Assembly (NCBI GenBank): GCA_028825115.1 | Contig: JAPKAV010000001.1 | Location: 1 to 64,000 of the forward strand | Length of the DNA stretch: 64,000 bases | Source of the DNA: Candidatus Nanopelagicales bacterium | Lineage (GTDB): Bacteria; Actinomycetota; Actinomycetes; S36-B12 | Reading direction: 5' to 3' | Shown: positions 24,869 to 34,527 of the stretch, one piece after another | Numbering within the stretch: the stretch's first letter is position 1 | Layout of the letters: every line of letters begins with the position of its first letter | Position numbers and translations under genes: made by a program | Notes under the pieces: generated by a model | Database searches by the model: none | Told to the model about the DNA's origin: nothing | Seen by the model: the letters and a program-made list of their open reading frames with translations, nothing else

Positions 24869-26794
24869 ATGAAATTACGGTCTTTAATTGTCATAAATGC
24901 GCTGGCCACAATCGCCTTGATCTTCCTGTGGACAGTCCCCCGAGTTGGTTTTGTAATGGTTGCCATGGCATTAATGGTCCTACCACCATGGGGGCGAAGC
25001 TACGCACAACGAGCAGTTATTTCTGGACTGGTGCTTGTGGGTGTGATTGCAGTGGCGTTCCCCCGCGCCGGTTCACTACCAATTGATCAGTTGAGTGCAA
25101 GTGTTTTTTTTGGTGGATTGTTGGTAGTAGCGATGGCGTTGCGACTGATCCCGAATCTGCGGGCGTGGCCGATGCCTCGGGTGAGTGGGATCGATGTAGT
25201 CGTTGGGGTATTTACCGCCGTAATAGCAGCGGTCCCGGTGCGTACTTTTCTCGCATCAACTTCAGAGCAAGCCATCGCGTCACTTTTCCATACCGGTTGG
25301 GATAATCAGGGACACTTAGTGCCTTTTCTAAATACCGTCATGGCAGGTAGCTCACAGTGGGTGAGCGCAGATGGTTCAGATCCTTGGAATCAGTCGTATC
25401 CAGCCGTGCACACACACCTTTGGTCACTCGCCCAGGTAGTGGTGGGTTCCCAGACCCCCGACCGGATATCCCTAGTAATCCCCTACGCGGTGTGGGTCGC
25501 CTTGTCATTTGCTGCGGCAATGGGAGTTTTGATGTGGGTAAGTGGTGACCTGGCACGTCGGCTTGCCGGGAACTTTGACCTACCCCGCAATCAGGTAAAT
25601 ACCGCTGGGATTCTGTCTGCTTTGGGAGTGGGATTTTTTGGAGTATTCGGCAGTGTTCAGTTTCTCTACAGCGCAGGTTTTACCAACTTTGTCATGGCCG
25701 TATCCGTTGCTGCCGGGGCTAGCTACCTGACTGCACGGGATCCGGTGCGTTTGGGTTGGTTTGTTTTACCTTTCGGAGCATGGGCGACCGCTGGACTATG
25801 GACCCCACTGACATTGGGTCTCGTCCCAGCGGGACTGGTTGTTGCCTACTTGCTGATTCGAACAAGAGCGTGGCTAGGGATCGTGTGGTTACTCGTGGTT
25901 AGCGGTGTTGGGGCAATGACCTTGCTATCCCAAGCGAATGCACTGTTGGGCGAGAGTAGCGTTGATTCGGTACGTGGATTCACTGAAACAGTGGGTGTCG
26001 TTGGAGTGGGCATGACTGGATTCAATTTGACCTTGGGTATGGCCGCACCAATTATTTCCGTGTTCATGGCAATAGTGATCTGGAATCGAAGTTCCAAAGT
26101 TCTTGCGGCATTGTTGCCAATCCCAGTGCTGGCTAGTGCTGCTTTGGCGCTGCTGTTTGTCACAGGTGCTGATTCAGTCGAGACAAGTCGGTTGACCTCC
26201 TACTACGTGCTGAAGTCACTAAATGCTGGATACCTACTCTTTATCCCGCTACTGATCGCAGCCGCGGCTCTTGCGGTCGCAGTGCTGGTGGCTCGACTGA
26301 ATAGACTACATGCAGCCTTGGTGACTATCTCGGTATTCGTTGTTGGGGTGTCAACATTTGGATTCATCGGATTTAACGCAGATCAAGTTTCCGTGAATAT
26401 TTCTAAGGCACCGGGGATCTCGGTGGCCCAAGAGCGAGAACAATGGATCCAGCATCCTTATATGGGGATTCAAATCGCTAACTCGGCCCGTGCTGCCCAA
26501 ACACAAGCCGACTTCACTCCCGTAGTGTGGCAAGGAATAGGCACCCTTGAAAATCTATGGGTACTGACATTAACCAATGTCGTTTCCAACGACCAATCAA
26601 AGTTCTATGCCGACCTGCCGCAGACCCCATATAGGCCGATGACCTTAGTCCAAATCTCCGAGTACATTTATGCGAATCCGGCTTCGCGGGTTCAATTACT
26701 GTGGCGGACCCCCGAGGTTGGAGCAGAACTCCAGCAGTGGGCAGCCCCATTCCCGACGGAGCGAATTATGACACCTGAAGTGGTGATCCGGTAG
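24869..26794 (+). CDS. GT-C-like polytopic membrane protein
   Basis: A 641-residue protein with about 13 predicted membrane segments and a C-terminal extracytoplasmic domain of roughly 150 residues. The first long loop (TGWDNQGHLVPFLN, near residue 135) has acidic residues, as in GT-C glycosyltransferases that use lipid-linked sugars. ATG 24869 has GGAG eight bases upstream and directly follows the micro-ORF stop. The layout resembles the broken gene at 39716-41885. Function (late glycosyltransferase or polymerase) is inferred from topology and neighbours only. Confidence 0.7.
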   Translation: MKLRSLIVINALATIALIFLWTVPRVGFVMVAMALMVLPPWGRSYAQRAVISGLVLVGVIAVAFPRAGSLPIDQLSASVFFGGLLVVAMALRLIPNLRAWPMPRVSGIDVVVGVFTAVIAAVPVRTFLASTSEQAIASLFHTGWDNQGHLVPFLNTVMAGSSQWVSADGSDPWNQSYPAVHTHLWSLAQVVVGSQTPDRISLVIPYAVWVALSFAAAMGVLMWVSGDLARRLAGNFDLPRNQVNTAGILSALGVGFFGVFGSVQFLYSAGFTNFVMAVSVAAGASYLTARDPVRLGWFVLPFGAWATAGLWTPLTLGLVPAGLVVAYLLIRTRAWLGIVWLLVVSGVGAMTLLSQANALLGESSVDSVRGFTETVGVVGVGMTGFNLTLGMAAPIISVFMAIVIWNRSSKVLAALLPIPVLASAALALLFVTGADSVETSRLTSYYVLKSLNAGYLLFIPLLIAAAALAVAVLVARLNRLHAALVTISVFVVGVSTFGFIGFNADQVSVNISKAPGISVAQEREQWIQHPYMGIQIANSARAAQTQADFTPVVWQGIGTLENLWVLTLTNVVSNDQSKFYADLPQTPYRPMTLVQISEYIYANPASRVQLLWRTPEVGAELQQWAAPFPTERIMTPEVVIR

Positions 26795-26811
26795 GCACGA
26801 CTACCGAATTT

Positions 26812-27408
26812 TTAGTGTGTGGAAATCCAGTCCTGGCAGGCCGAAAATGTAGGAAGTAGACCAGCTAATTTGGCATCGGCCAGATTGGGAGCGCTTGAAT
26901 CCTTAGCCGACATGGTGATTGGTTCTTCGGTCTGAGGCCAAGTGATTGCCAATGTCGGATCAAGTGGGTGGATACCGTGCTCGGCCTCGGGGTTAAAACC
27001 CGTTGAGCACAGATAGCCAACAGTCGCCGACTCACTTAAAGCAGCAAAGCCATGACCAAAACCCTCGGGCAGATACAAGGCTTGGCGCTCAACAGCGTTA
27101 AGCACAACACTCTGCCACTTGCCAAATGTGGGTGAGCCTACACGGATATCAACCACGACATCAAAAATCTCGCCGTCAAAACACTGAACGTATTTCGCCT
27201 GCCCGGGAGGCACATCGGCAAAGTGGATTCCGCGCACGGTTCCCACCCGGGAAACCGAAATATTCATTTGCTCAAAGGGAAACCTCCGACCGAGTGCTTC
27301 TGTAAAGGATTGCGAGGTAAAAGCCTCAAGGAATACCCCGCGGTCATCGCCCCTGAGAATCGGGGTAAAGAGCGTGACACCGTCAAATTCCAATCCTTGC
27401 CAATCCAC
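26812..27408 (-). CDS. dTDP-4-dehydrorhamnose 3,5-epimerase family (RmlC-like)
   Basis: A 198-residue cupin-fold sugar epimerase acting on dTDP-4-keto-6-deoxyhexoses. Family features are RGDDRGVFLE near the N-terminus, VRGIHFADVPPGQAKYV with the catalytic His, LYLPEGFGHGF, and YLCSTGFNP with the Tyr. The GIHF form (canonical RmlC has GLHYQ) suggests a divergent epimerase, possibly 3- or 5-only. No rmlA, rmlB or rmlD is recognised in the window. It is convergent with the GT-C-like gene and has a leaderless GTG start. Confidence 0.88.
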   Translation of the reverse strand: MDWQGLEFDGVTLFTPILRGDDRGVFLEAFTSQSFTEALGRRFPFEQMNISVSRVGTVRGIHFADVPPGQAKYVQCFDGEIFDVVVDIRVGSPTFGKWQSVVLNAVERQALYLPEGFGHGFAALSESATVGYLCSTGFNPEAEHGIHPLDPTLAITWPQTEEPITMSAKDSSAPNLADAKLAGLLPTFSACQDWISTH

Positions 27409-27414
27409 GAACGC

Positions 27415-27420
27415 AGACTA
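27415..27420 (-). promoter_or_regulatory. -10 element, leaderless rmlC-like gene
   Basis: TAGTCT on the minus strand, 6-nt spacer, GTG 27408. Confidence 0.6.
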
Positions 27421-27472
27421 GCAGCGTCCCTGATCAATGGCTGCGACGTTCGCGCAGCAACTCCTTGGCGAG

Positions 27473-27478
27473 TACGGT
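27473..27478 (+). promoter_or_regulatory. -10 element, DUF1972 glycosyltransferase gene
   Basis: TACGGT lies 7 nt before GTG 27486, one base more than the common leaderless spacing. It is divergent from the rmlC-like promoter 53 bp away. Confidence 0.45.
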
Positions 27479-27485
27479 TGGTCGC

Positions 27486-28559
27486 GTGAGAATCGCCATG
27501 ATGGGAACCCGCGGAGTCCCCGCTCTTTATGGTGGATTTGAGACAGCAGTGGAAGAAGTGGGATCCCGTCTCGCTGAGCGCGGTTACGAAGTCACCGTGT
27601 ACTGCCGCAATCCCGGCCAAAAAATTACCCAGTACAAGGGTATGAATTTAGTGAACCTGCCTGCGATCCACCACCGCATAGCCGAAACCCTCAGCCACAC
27701 TGCGGTGAGTAGCATACACGCAATTATTAGGAGCCGACCTGATGCTGTGTTGCTGATGAACGCCGGCAACGCTCCATTTATTGGGCCATTACGTCTAGCC
27801 AAAATCCCGACGGCAATTCACCTTGATGGACTTGAATCCCAGCGTGAAAAATGGCGCGGACTGGGTGCACGTTATTACCGGTGGGCGGAAAAATCTGCGG
27901 TTAAAAATGGCGCCTTCATTATTTCCGATGCCCAAGCGATCGCGGAATACATTTTGAATCATTACGGCCGCGAAAGTGAAATGATTACCTATGGAGCTGA
28001 AATAATCAACCCACCGAGTGATCGCTTGGCCGAACTGGATCTGGAAGCCGGTGAGTTCCATCTCTTGGTGGCCCGACTTGAACCGGAGAATCATGTGTGG
28101 GAGGCAGTTATAGGGTATACGCAGTCAAACCAACAAAAACCGTTAGTGTTAGTGGGCACCGCTCCCTACAGTGCCGAATATATCAATCGGGTGAAAAATG
28201 AGTCGGATTCACGCACTAGATTCTTAGGTGGGATCTACGACCAAGAATTACTCAATCAGTTGTACGCGCATTGCGCGACTTACACGCACGGTCACTCTGT
28301 AGGTGGAACAAATCCAAGTTTGCTACGAGCAATGGGAGCAGGAGTCACAACTTTAGCATTTGATTGCGATTTCAACCGTGAAGTCACGGACAATCTGGCA
28401 CTGTATTGGAGTTCGGCTGAGAGCTACGCCGAGCTGCTCGACAACTTCACCCCAACCAACATGGGATTACAGTTGCAGGAACGTGTTTCCCGGGTGTATC
28501 AATGGGACAGGGTCACCGATCAGTATGTAGAGCTGATTGAAAGAATGGTAGACAAATGA
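27486..28559 (+). CDS. DUF1972/GT4 glycosyltransferase (rhamnosyltransferase-like)
   Basis: A 357-residue GT-B enzyme. The N-terminal DUF1972 signature is MMGTRGVPALYGGFET, followed by a Rossmann-like acceptor domain and a GT4 donor domain with HGHSVGGTNPSLLRAMGAG. DUF1972 proteins are mostly rhamnosyl- or fucosyltransferases in polysaccharide clusters. GTG 27486 is favoured over the in-frame TTG 27465 because a -10-like hexamer lies 7 nt upstream and the protein then begins at the conserved strand. It overlaps the next gene as ATGA. Confidence 0.88.
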   Translation: MRIAMMGTRGVPALYGGFETAVEEVGSRLAERGYEVTVYCRNPGQKITQYKGMNLVNLPAIHHRIAETLSHTAVSSIHAIIRSRPDAVLLMNAGNAPFIGPLRLAKIPTAIHLDGLESQREKWRGLGARYYRWAEKSAVKNGAFIISDAQAIAEYILNHYGRESEMITYGAEIINPPSDRLAELDLEAGEFHLLVARLEPENHVWEAVIGYTQSNQQKPLVLVGTAPYSAEYINRVKNESDSRTRFLGGIYDQELLNQLYAHCATYTHGHSVGGTNPSLLRAMGAGVTTLAFDCDFNREVTDNLALYWSSAESYAELLDNFTPTNMGLQLQERVSRVYQWDRVTDQYVELIERMVDK

Positions 28560-29314
28560 TTTCTGTGGCGCTGGTTACCCATAACTCCCAGGGTTTTTTA
28601 CCCGAACTACTGTTGAGTATTGACCGTCAGACGATGCAGCCGGAAATCAAATTGGCAATTGACGACAACTCAACGGATGCAACCGTGGATCTGTTAAACC
28701 AGAATGGTTTTACCGTAATCCCTGCGCATTCGAGTGAAAAAGAAATCATAACCCGGATTGCCCAGAATTTTACGCAGGTGGTTATTGCAGCACACGAAGC
28801 AGGTTCTGACACTGTGATTATTGGTGACCACGATGATCTCTGGCATCCGCACCGAATCAAGCACCAGCATGAAATCTTAACAAAAAATCATCTGGTCAGC
28901 CTAGTTGCCAGTAATGGTCGAACGCCTAAAGGAAGCCTGCGGACCACATTTCCAGTGCCTGAAAATTTTAATGAATTGGACCTCGCTGGGCAATGGCGGT
29001 ACGTGGCTAAGCACAGTATTGCAACCGGTGGAGCCTGCGCTATAGCGCCAGATCGCATCACCACTCTGAACGTACCAACGGGTTGGCTGCACGACCGCTG
29101 GTGGAGCCTGCGCGCGGTACGCGAGCAATCAATGTGGATTGATCAAGAATTAGTCATTGACTACCGGGTTTCCTCAGATCAACAGGTCGGACTGGACACA
29201 GCCGGCCAGGGGAGCACTGCTTATTGGTGGACTAAGAAATTACGCGATCTTCCCAGCACAGCGCTCAAAATGAAAGACATTTCCCGACTAATATCCCAGA
29301 CCAAAGAAAATTAA
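28556..29314 (+). CDS. GT2-family glycosyltransferase
   Basis: A 252-residue GT-A enzyme: ISVALVTHNSQ opening strand, AIDDNSTDATVD (nucleotide-binding Asp) and the metal-binding IGDHDDLWHPHR. Donor and acceptor unknown. Its ATG overlaps the previous stop by 4 nt, so the two transferases are translated together. Confidence 0.85.
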   Translation: MISVALVTHNSQGFLPELLLSIDRQTMQPEIKLAIDDNSTDATVDLLNQNGFTVIPAHSSEKEIITRIAQNFTQVVIAAHEAGSDTVIIGDHDDLWHPHRIKHQHEILTKNHLVSLVASNGRTPKGSLRTTFPVPENFNELDLAGQWRYVAKHSIATGGACAIAPDRITTLNVPTGWLHDRWWSLRAVREQSMWIDQELVIDYRVSSDQQVGLDTAGQGSTAYWWTKKLRDLPSTALKMKDISRLISQTKEN

Positions 29315-29317
29315 GGT
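29312..29317 (+). promoter_or_regulatory. -10 element built on the upstream stop codon
   Basis: TAAGGT begins with the TAA stop of the preceding gene and ends 6 nt before GTG 29324, giving an internal leaderless promoter. Confidence 0.5.
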
Positions 29318-29323
29318 TTAGCA

Positions 29324-31102
29324 GTGCTCTGGATCGACGTGACCGACCTTGTTGAGTTTATTGCCAGCGGGTCAACGGTTTCTGGAGTACAACGTGTGGA
29401 AGCACAGTTGGTCCCACTATTGATTGAAGGTGACTCTTGTGCAGTTGTTCTTGATCGTACACGTGGTGAATTTGTTGAGCTGACCGCTACCGAGGTAATT
29501 GAGCTATTACACGACGGAGTCAGCAGTGGGGTAGCAACTGCTACCCAATCGGCCAAAGCAGCAATTTCTCGAGCTGCAACAACACTGCCAAGCAAGCTTG
29601 ATGAAAGACCAAACTCGGTACTCCTTTCTCTGGGTGCCATGTGGATCAATGACCAGCTGATGGCAGCGACTCGGGCTGCAGTTTCCCGAGGAGTGAGATT
29701 TGTTAATTACTTTTACGACCTGACACCGGTCCTTGATGCTGGTCACGCAACAGATTTGCGGCCTCTTTTCGAACGCTACCTCGCACTTCTTGGTGATTGC
29801 TCCGATCGGATACCAGCGATCTCTCAATCAAGTCGCGATGATTTAGCTGCCTACTTACAGAATCAGGATCTGCGCGTACCACCTGGCGTTGCTACGGCTC
29901 TTCCCTCTGGGCTTGATCCACGGGAGGGAGACACCGATGTTCTTAATACCAACCCGTCGACCCATATGGAATACGCATTAATGGTAGGAACAGTTGAAGC
30001 CCGCAAGAATCATCTTCTCGCTTTTCATGCTTGGGAGGAATTGATCAGCGTTTATGGCGCTGACAACGTCCCGAACTTGATCTGTGTGGGAAAGATTGGC
30101 TGGAATAGCGGGGAATTTCAGGAAAGATTGGGTGCAACAGATGGCCTCGATGGAAAAATTACGTTGAGAAGTGAGGGTATCACTGACGTAGAGCTGGCGG
30201 AGTTGTACCGCAATGCACTTTTTACGATTTATCCGTCCAACTACGAAGGATGGGGGTTACCGGTCACGGAGAGTCTACTTTTCGGCACGCCTGTAGTCAC
30301 GGCAAGAAACTCTTCGTTGATCGAAGCTGGCGGCGAATTAGCGTGCTATTTCCCAACGGGAGACTTGGATGAATTTATTCGTATTATCGAAACTGAAATG
30401 TTGGACCCAGAAACACGCGATGGGCACCGACGGCGAATCGCAGAAGAATTCCAGGATCCCGTTACCTGGTTAGATATAACGGTGTTGATTAAACAGGAAG
30501 TGCAGTCCGCCCAGAATCAAGAACGACCTGGTCAGGCCACGCCAACACTTGAGAATGGGAAGAGCTATTCACTGGCCGCACCGCACACGGCGTTTACCGA
30601 CCGACTCATAGTGGGAAACCAACGACCACCACAACCGTGGGGCTTCCCCATTTTTGCGAGCCAAGAGATCACAATTAACTTCGTCCGGGGAACCTCTGCC
30701 GAGTTAACAGTGCACTTGGGAAGCTTGTGTGAGGCTGGCTCAGTTGTCCTGCAGATCAATAACCATGATCACACTTTTTCCCGTGGTGAGTTCGTCAGTG
30801 TCAATATTGGTGCAGGTGAGGGAGGAACTCCAGTTCAACTCACACTTCGTGCGGTCGATGTGGGACCAAGTGAACAAGGATTTATCGGACTAACGTCAAT
30901 TACGGTTGAAGGGGAAAGCGCAATGGGGACAGAAGAATCTGAGAATTTTATGGTAATTAAGTGTGAAGCGGAAAACCAAGCGCTGAGAGCAGACGTTGAA
31001 CAGCTTAAAAGTGAGCTAGCTTCAGCCAACTTAGAATTGGATCGCAAGTCGCAAAGCTTGTTGAGCCGCGTAATGCGGCGCCTCAACAAGCCAAGTGAAT
31101 GA
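29324..31102 (+). CDS. GT4-family glycosyltransferase with C-terminal sandwich and coiled coil
   Basis: A 592-residue protein. Residues about 1-390 form a GT-B enzyme with GTVEARKNHLLAFHAW, YPSNYEGWGLPVTESL (the GT4 EX7E region) and FGTPVVTARNSSLIEAGG. Residues about 400-540 are beta-rich and unassigned, and the last 50 residues (ENQALRADVEQLKSEL) look like a short coiled coil. The extra C-terminus may recruit partners or glycan. It is convergent with the Ig-like gene, 4 nt apart. Confidence 0.83.
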   Translation: MLWIDVTDLVEFIASGSTVSGVQRVEAQLVPLLIEGDSCAVVLDRTRGEFVELTATEVIELLHDGVSSGVATATQSAKAAISRAATTLPSKLDERPNSVLLSLGAMWINDQLMAATRAAVSRGVRFVNYFYDLTPVLDAGHATDLRPLFERYLALLGDCSDRIPAISQSSRDDLAAYLQNQDLRVPPGVATALPSGLDPREGDTDVLNTNPSTHMEYALMVGTVEARKNHLLAFHAWEELISVYGADNVPNLICVGKIGWNSGEFQERLGATDGLDGKITLRSEGITDVELAELYRNALFTIYPSNYEGWGLPVTESLLFGTPVVTARNSSLIEAGGELACYFPTGDLDEFIRIIETEMLDPETRDGHRRRIAEEFQDPVTWLDITVLIKQEVQSAQNQERPGQATPTLENGKSYSLAAPHTAFTDRLIVGNQRPPQPWGFPIFASQEITINFVRGTSAELTVHLGSLCEAGSVVLQINNHDHTFSRGEFVSVNIGAGEGGTPVQLTLRAVDVGPSEQGFIGLTSITVEGESAMGTEESENFMVIKCEAENQALRADVEQLKSELASANLELDRKSQSLLSRVMRRLNKPSE

Positions 31103-31106
31103 CTGG

Positions 31107-32339
31107 CTAGCGCTTCTTTTTCTTTGGCGCCGTGATCACGGCAACATCAAAATCTACCGACGCAGCCGTATACCCCCCACTACCAACTGTCGTTGCTGTT
31201 ACCTTGCAGGAACCTGTGCCGAGTCCGGTGATTATCGCACCATGAATCACACACGGACCGGAATCACTGAGCAATACCTGAGTGCCCGAAGCAGCTGTCA
31301 CGCTGAGCAAGGTATTCGATCCCCGCATTATTGAGATTGGGCGATCTGCACCCCACGCCCCATTTGGAGTGGAAACGGAAATCACGTCAGCCGGAAGTGC
31401 TGCCAACACATTGATAGCTTGGGATACTTGGCCACTGGGTCCACCAAGTATGGAGCTGGAGAACTGGGTAATGACGGTTTGGATGCCCTGTTGGGACGGG
31501 GTCCACTGGGTTGTGGAGACGCCATTAGATAACGGGATTGACGCACTCAAGTAGCCACCATTGAGTTGGAATGCAGCCGAGCCCACGGTTGTGGTTGGGG
31601 TAACCAACGCGCTGAGAACAGTGGGTTGGCCAACCCGGAAAGTGGCGGGAAGACGCAGTTGAACCAAGCCGGCGTTAGAAACAATCAGCGCGCTTCCAGT
31701 CGAGCTCGCAGAGGCCAAGACTCCACTTGAACTGGGGGTGAAGGTGGCGACCAGCGGAAATTCACCGAGCGTCTGTGGCCGCCAATTAAAAGTGGCTTGG
31801 GAACTTGTACCACCAGCAATTGGGGTTAAACCGAGGGTTCCCAATGAAGTGCCGAGACTTGACGCTAATTTAACTGTTCCTTCGGGGGCGAGACTGCCGG
31901 CCTGAGCGCTCACATGAACCAAGACTTGTGCGATGGCATTTGAAGTTACGTTGGTGGGCATGTAGAGCTTGGTAATAGTGGCCATTGCCGCGATGGTCAC
32001 ATTGGTGGACCCTACGCCAATTGCGCTGCCAAGACTGGAAACTGTCCAGGAACCTGCCAGGTTGGGTGTCCAGTTCATCGATCCATAACCATTTGACCCT
32101 ACGATCGTGCTCTGGCTAGAGCCAGCACTACCGAGGGAAAATCCGATTGTGATCGGCTGTCCTTTGAGGTTCGGTGCGTAGATCATGACTTCCTGGGCAA
32201 TCCCCACCATGCCGTTAGGTGAGGCCACGAAGCCTGTTGCGGCTTGAGCAGGGGTAAAGGCGGCGGCTACCGCGCCGAGACCAAGACTCAAGGTCAAGGC
32301 TGCAGCAAGTAAAACTCTTCCAGTAAGTGAGACATGCAC
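31107..32339 (-). CDS. Secreted Ig-like/beta-sandwich surface protein
   Basis: A 410-residue protein with a clear signal peptide (hydrophobic residues about 8-30, cleavage near AQAATG), then low-charge Gly/Ser/Thr-rich repeats resembling bacterial Ig-like domains, for example STTQWTPSQQG and SMNWTPNLAG, each ending in a WTP or WRP motif. It ends with a basic PKKKKR tail. GTG 32339 has AGGAGG six bases upstream, one of the strongest ribosome sites in the window. Probably a wall or surface protein of unknown role. Confidence 0.8.
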   Translation of the reverse strand: MHVSLTGRVLLAAALTLSLGLGAVAAAFTPAQAATGFVASPNGMVGIAQEVMIYAPNLKGQPITIGFSLGSAGSSQSTIVGSNGYGSMNWTPNLAGSWTVSSLGSAIGVGSTNVTIAAMATITKLYMPTNVTSNAIAQVLVHVSAQAGSLAPEGTVKLASSLGTSLGTLGLTPIAGGTSSQATFNWRPQTLGEFPLVATFTPSSSGVLASASSTGSALIVSNAGLVQLRLPATFRVGQPTVLSALVTPTTTVGSAAFQLNGGYLSASIPLSNGVSTTQWTPSQQGIQTVITQFSSSILGGPSGQVSQAINVLAALPADVISVSTPNGAWGADRPISIMRGSNTLLSVTAASGTQVLLSDSGPCVIHGAIITGLGTGSCKVTATTVGSGGYTAASVDFDVAVITAPKKKKR

Positions 32340-32420
32340 CGTTTACCTCCTATGCAGGATCATATGTTAGCCCCTCGCGGCTACTAAACACGTGTTGTGT
32401 GTGCTAAAAAAAGCGATCGT

Positions 32421-32426
32421 TACCAT
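32421..32426 (+). promoter_or_regulatory. -10 element before leaderless leader ORF of ABC exporter
   Basis: TACCAT, 6-nt spacer, ATG 32433. Confidence 0.5.
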
Positions 32427-32432
32427 GAGGCC

Positions 32433-32504
32433 ATGCAGACAAACGGTGTTCAAGATCCATACTGGTCTGTCTCACATTATTTCTGGAAAGAAAACTCTTG
32501 TTAA
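32433..32504 (+). CDS. 23-codon leaderless ORF overlapping the Wzm start
   Basis: ATG 32433 opens a 23-residue peptide (MQTNGVQDPYW...) that is aromatic-rich and ends at TAA 32502-32504, overlapping the TTG start of the ABC permease by 7 nt. It could be a leader peptide that couples translation, or the original N-terminus of the permease cut off by a frameshift, since ABC-2 permeases of this type often have a short N-terminal tail. Confidence 0.4.
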   Translation: MQTNGVQDPYWSVSHYFWKENSC

Positions 32505-33298
32505 CCGACCTTTATCAGCGCAGGGCCCTTATCTGGGCATTCGCCAATCGTGACTTTGCCACCCGGTACCGCTCAAGTGTTTTAGGCTGGTTTTGGTCGC
32601 TACTGCAACCGTTGGCAACACTCTTGGTTTTTGCAGTTGTCTTTAGTGTTGTCTTTCGAATTACACCTCCACCGTTGGGAGCCGATCCCGATCGAGGGAG
32701 TTACGCAGCGTTTCTGTTCACCGGGTTGGTCACCTGGAATCTGTTCTACACAATCGTTGTGCTTTCTATGAGTCAACTTAAATCAAATGGTGAACTATTG
32801 CGTAAAGTGCAATTTCCGGGTTGGGCGCCAGTATTGGGTGCTTCAATTGTGCAGCTCGTACAGGTTGTTCTTGAAGTGATTGTGTTGGTTCTGATGTTTT
32901 TCTGGCAACGCAATGTTGGTTGGACCTGGATCCTGGCGATCCCCATCCTGATTGCATTAGCGCTCTTTGCTCAAGGAATAGGCCTCATGCTCTCAATTCT
33001 TAACGCGCGCTTCGGAGATGTTCAATACATTGTCACCGTGGTCCTGGGTGCTCTGTACTTCCTTACCCCGGTGATTTACCCCATGAGTATGGTGGAAGAC
33101 TCGGCGTCAAATTTAGTCATCTTCATCCAATCTAATCCACTGACGTGGTTTGTTGAAGCAATGCACTACGCAATGTATTCATTAGTTGCCCCCGAATGGT
33201 GGGTTGTCCCTGGGCTAATCCTTCTTGGTGCTACTACATTTATAGTCGGACTCGCGGTATTTAACCGTAATAGTGAGGATATTGGTGAGTTGTTGTGA
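32498..33298 (+). CDS. wzm: Polysaccharide ABC exporter permease (Wzm/TagG-like)
   Basis: ABC-2 type membrane protein of 266 residues with six membrane segments. RDFATRYRSSVLGWFWSLLQP is the conserved entry of this family, and LNARFGDVQYIV and YFLTPVIYPMS are further matches. It forms the channel that moves lipid-linked glycan across the membrane. The only workable start in frame is TTG 32498, with GGAAAG about 8 nt upstream. It overlaps the ATPase gene as GTGA. Confidence 0.9.
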   Translation: MLTDLYQRRALIWAFANRDFATRYRSSVLGWFWSLLQPLATLLVFAVVFSVVFRITPPPLGADPDRGSYAAFLFTGLVTWNLFYTIVVLSMSQLKSNGELLRKVQFPGWAPVLGASIVQLVQVVLEVIVLVLMFFWQRNVGWTWILAIPILIALALFAQGIGLMLSILNARFGDVQYIVTVVLGALYFLTPVIYPMSMVEDSASNLVIFIQSNPLTWFVEAMHYAMYSLVAPEWWVVPGLILLGATTFIVGLAVFNRNSEDIGELL

Positions 33299-34518
33299 CC
33301 GAAATCGCCATCAGCATGGAACACGTGAGCAAGAAATTTATCCGACACGTGGAGCGCCGCAATAGTCTGAAGGAAAGAATAATTCGCGGACGATCCGGAA
33401 GCTCGGAGGACTTCTGGGCCGTCAAAGACGTCAGCATTCAAATCCCCAAAGGCAGCGTGTACGGATTAATCGGACACAATGGATCCGGAAAATCAACATT
33501 ACTCAAACTCATGTCCGGGATATACCGTCCAACAGAAGGAAAGATTCACACCGATGGTCGTCTCGCTGCACTTATTGAGTTGGGTGCAGGATTTCATCCC
33601 GACATGACCGGAATGGAAAACATCCGTCTTAATGGCTCAATTCTTGGGCTTTCCCGCAAAGATATTGACGATTCGACCGATGCAATTATTGACTTCAGCG
33701 GGCTACGGGAGTTTATTAATGACCCCGTCAAGCATTACTCCAGCGGCATGTACGTCCGACTGGGTTTCAGTGTGGCCGTTCACATGAAACCAGAGATTCT
33801 GGTGGTCGACGAAGTACTGGCAGTAGGCGACGAGGAATTCCAGCGTCGATGTGAAGACCACCTTTATTCACTCCGCCGTGCGGGCAAAACTATTGTGGTT
33901 GTGAGCCACGGAATGGGTCAACTAGAAGGTCTGTGCGACGAAATCAGTTGGCTCGAGCACGGTGAGGTACAGCAAAGTGGACCAGCAACCAAAGTTATTC
34001 GCTCCTATCTCGAACGTGTAAACAATCAAGAAGCCGCACGCAACGCTGAAGTTTCCTCTGAGCGAACCGACGACCCCGACAGCATGCGAGCCGGTAGCGG
34101 CCAGATCCGAACTCAATCGATTGCACTTCAAAGCGAAAGTGGAACGCCACTTGATCACTCGGAAACCGGGACCACTACCCGATTCGCAGTGAAGCTCACG
34201 GCAAAGGAATCAATTCTGGGGCCTAATGTTCGCGTGGGAATCCAACATGAAGGTGGCGCACTGATCACAATGTTGAATAACCACCGGCTGGGAACAGACC
34301 TTGGTGTTGTCGAGGGTGACTTCACAGTGCTTGTTGACTTGATAAATACCCCAATACTGCCCGGCCGGTATCGAATCCACATTGATATTTTCGACCACAC
34401 AGGTGCAAAACTTTTGGACAATTGGAGTGACGCACTTGAGTTCCCCGTGCGCAGTCAACGAGGTGAAATCGGTCAAGGTTTTGTTGATCTACCCGCGCAA
34501 TTTACCCTCCAGGAGTGA
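33295..34518 (+). CDS. wzt: Polysaccharide ABC exporter ATPase with C-terminal glycan-binding domain (Wzt-like)
   Basis: A 407-residue protein. Walker A GHNGSGKST near residue 60, signature YSSGMYVRLGFSVA and Walker B ILVVDEVLAVGDEEF are all present. After residue about 250 there is a beta-rich domain (FAVKLTAKES to the end), as in Wzt proteins that recognise the glycan end before export. This implies that the exported polymer may carry a terminal modification. GTG start overlaps wzm by 4 nt. Confidence 0.92.
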   Translation: MTEIAISMEHVSKKFIRHVERRNSLKERIIRGRSGSSEDFWAVKDVSIQIPKGSVYGLIGHNGSGKSTLLKLMSGIYRPTEGKIHTDGRLAALIELGAGFHPDMTGMENIRLNGSILGLSRKDIDDSTDAIIDFSGLREFINDPVKHYSSGMYVRLGFSVAVHMKPEILVVDEVLAVGDEEFQRRCEDHLYSLRRAGKTIVVVSHGMGQLEGLCDEISWLEHGEVQQSGPATKVIRSYLERVNNQEAARNAEVSSERTDDPDSMRAGSGQIRTQSIALQSESGTPLDHSETGTTTRFAVKLTAKESILGPNVRVGIQHEGGALITMLNNHRLGTDLGVVEGDFTVLVDLINTPILPGRYRIHIDIFDHTGAKLLDNWSDALEFPVRSQRGEIGQGFVDLPAQFTLQE

Positions 34519-34527
34519 ATCTAACAA

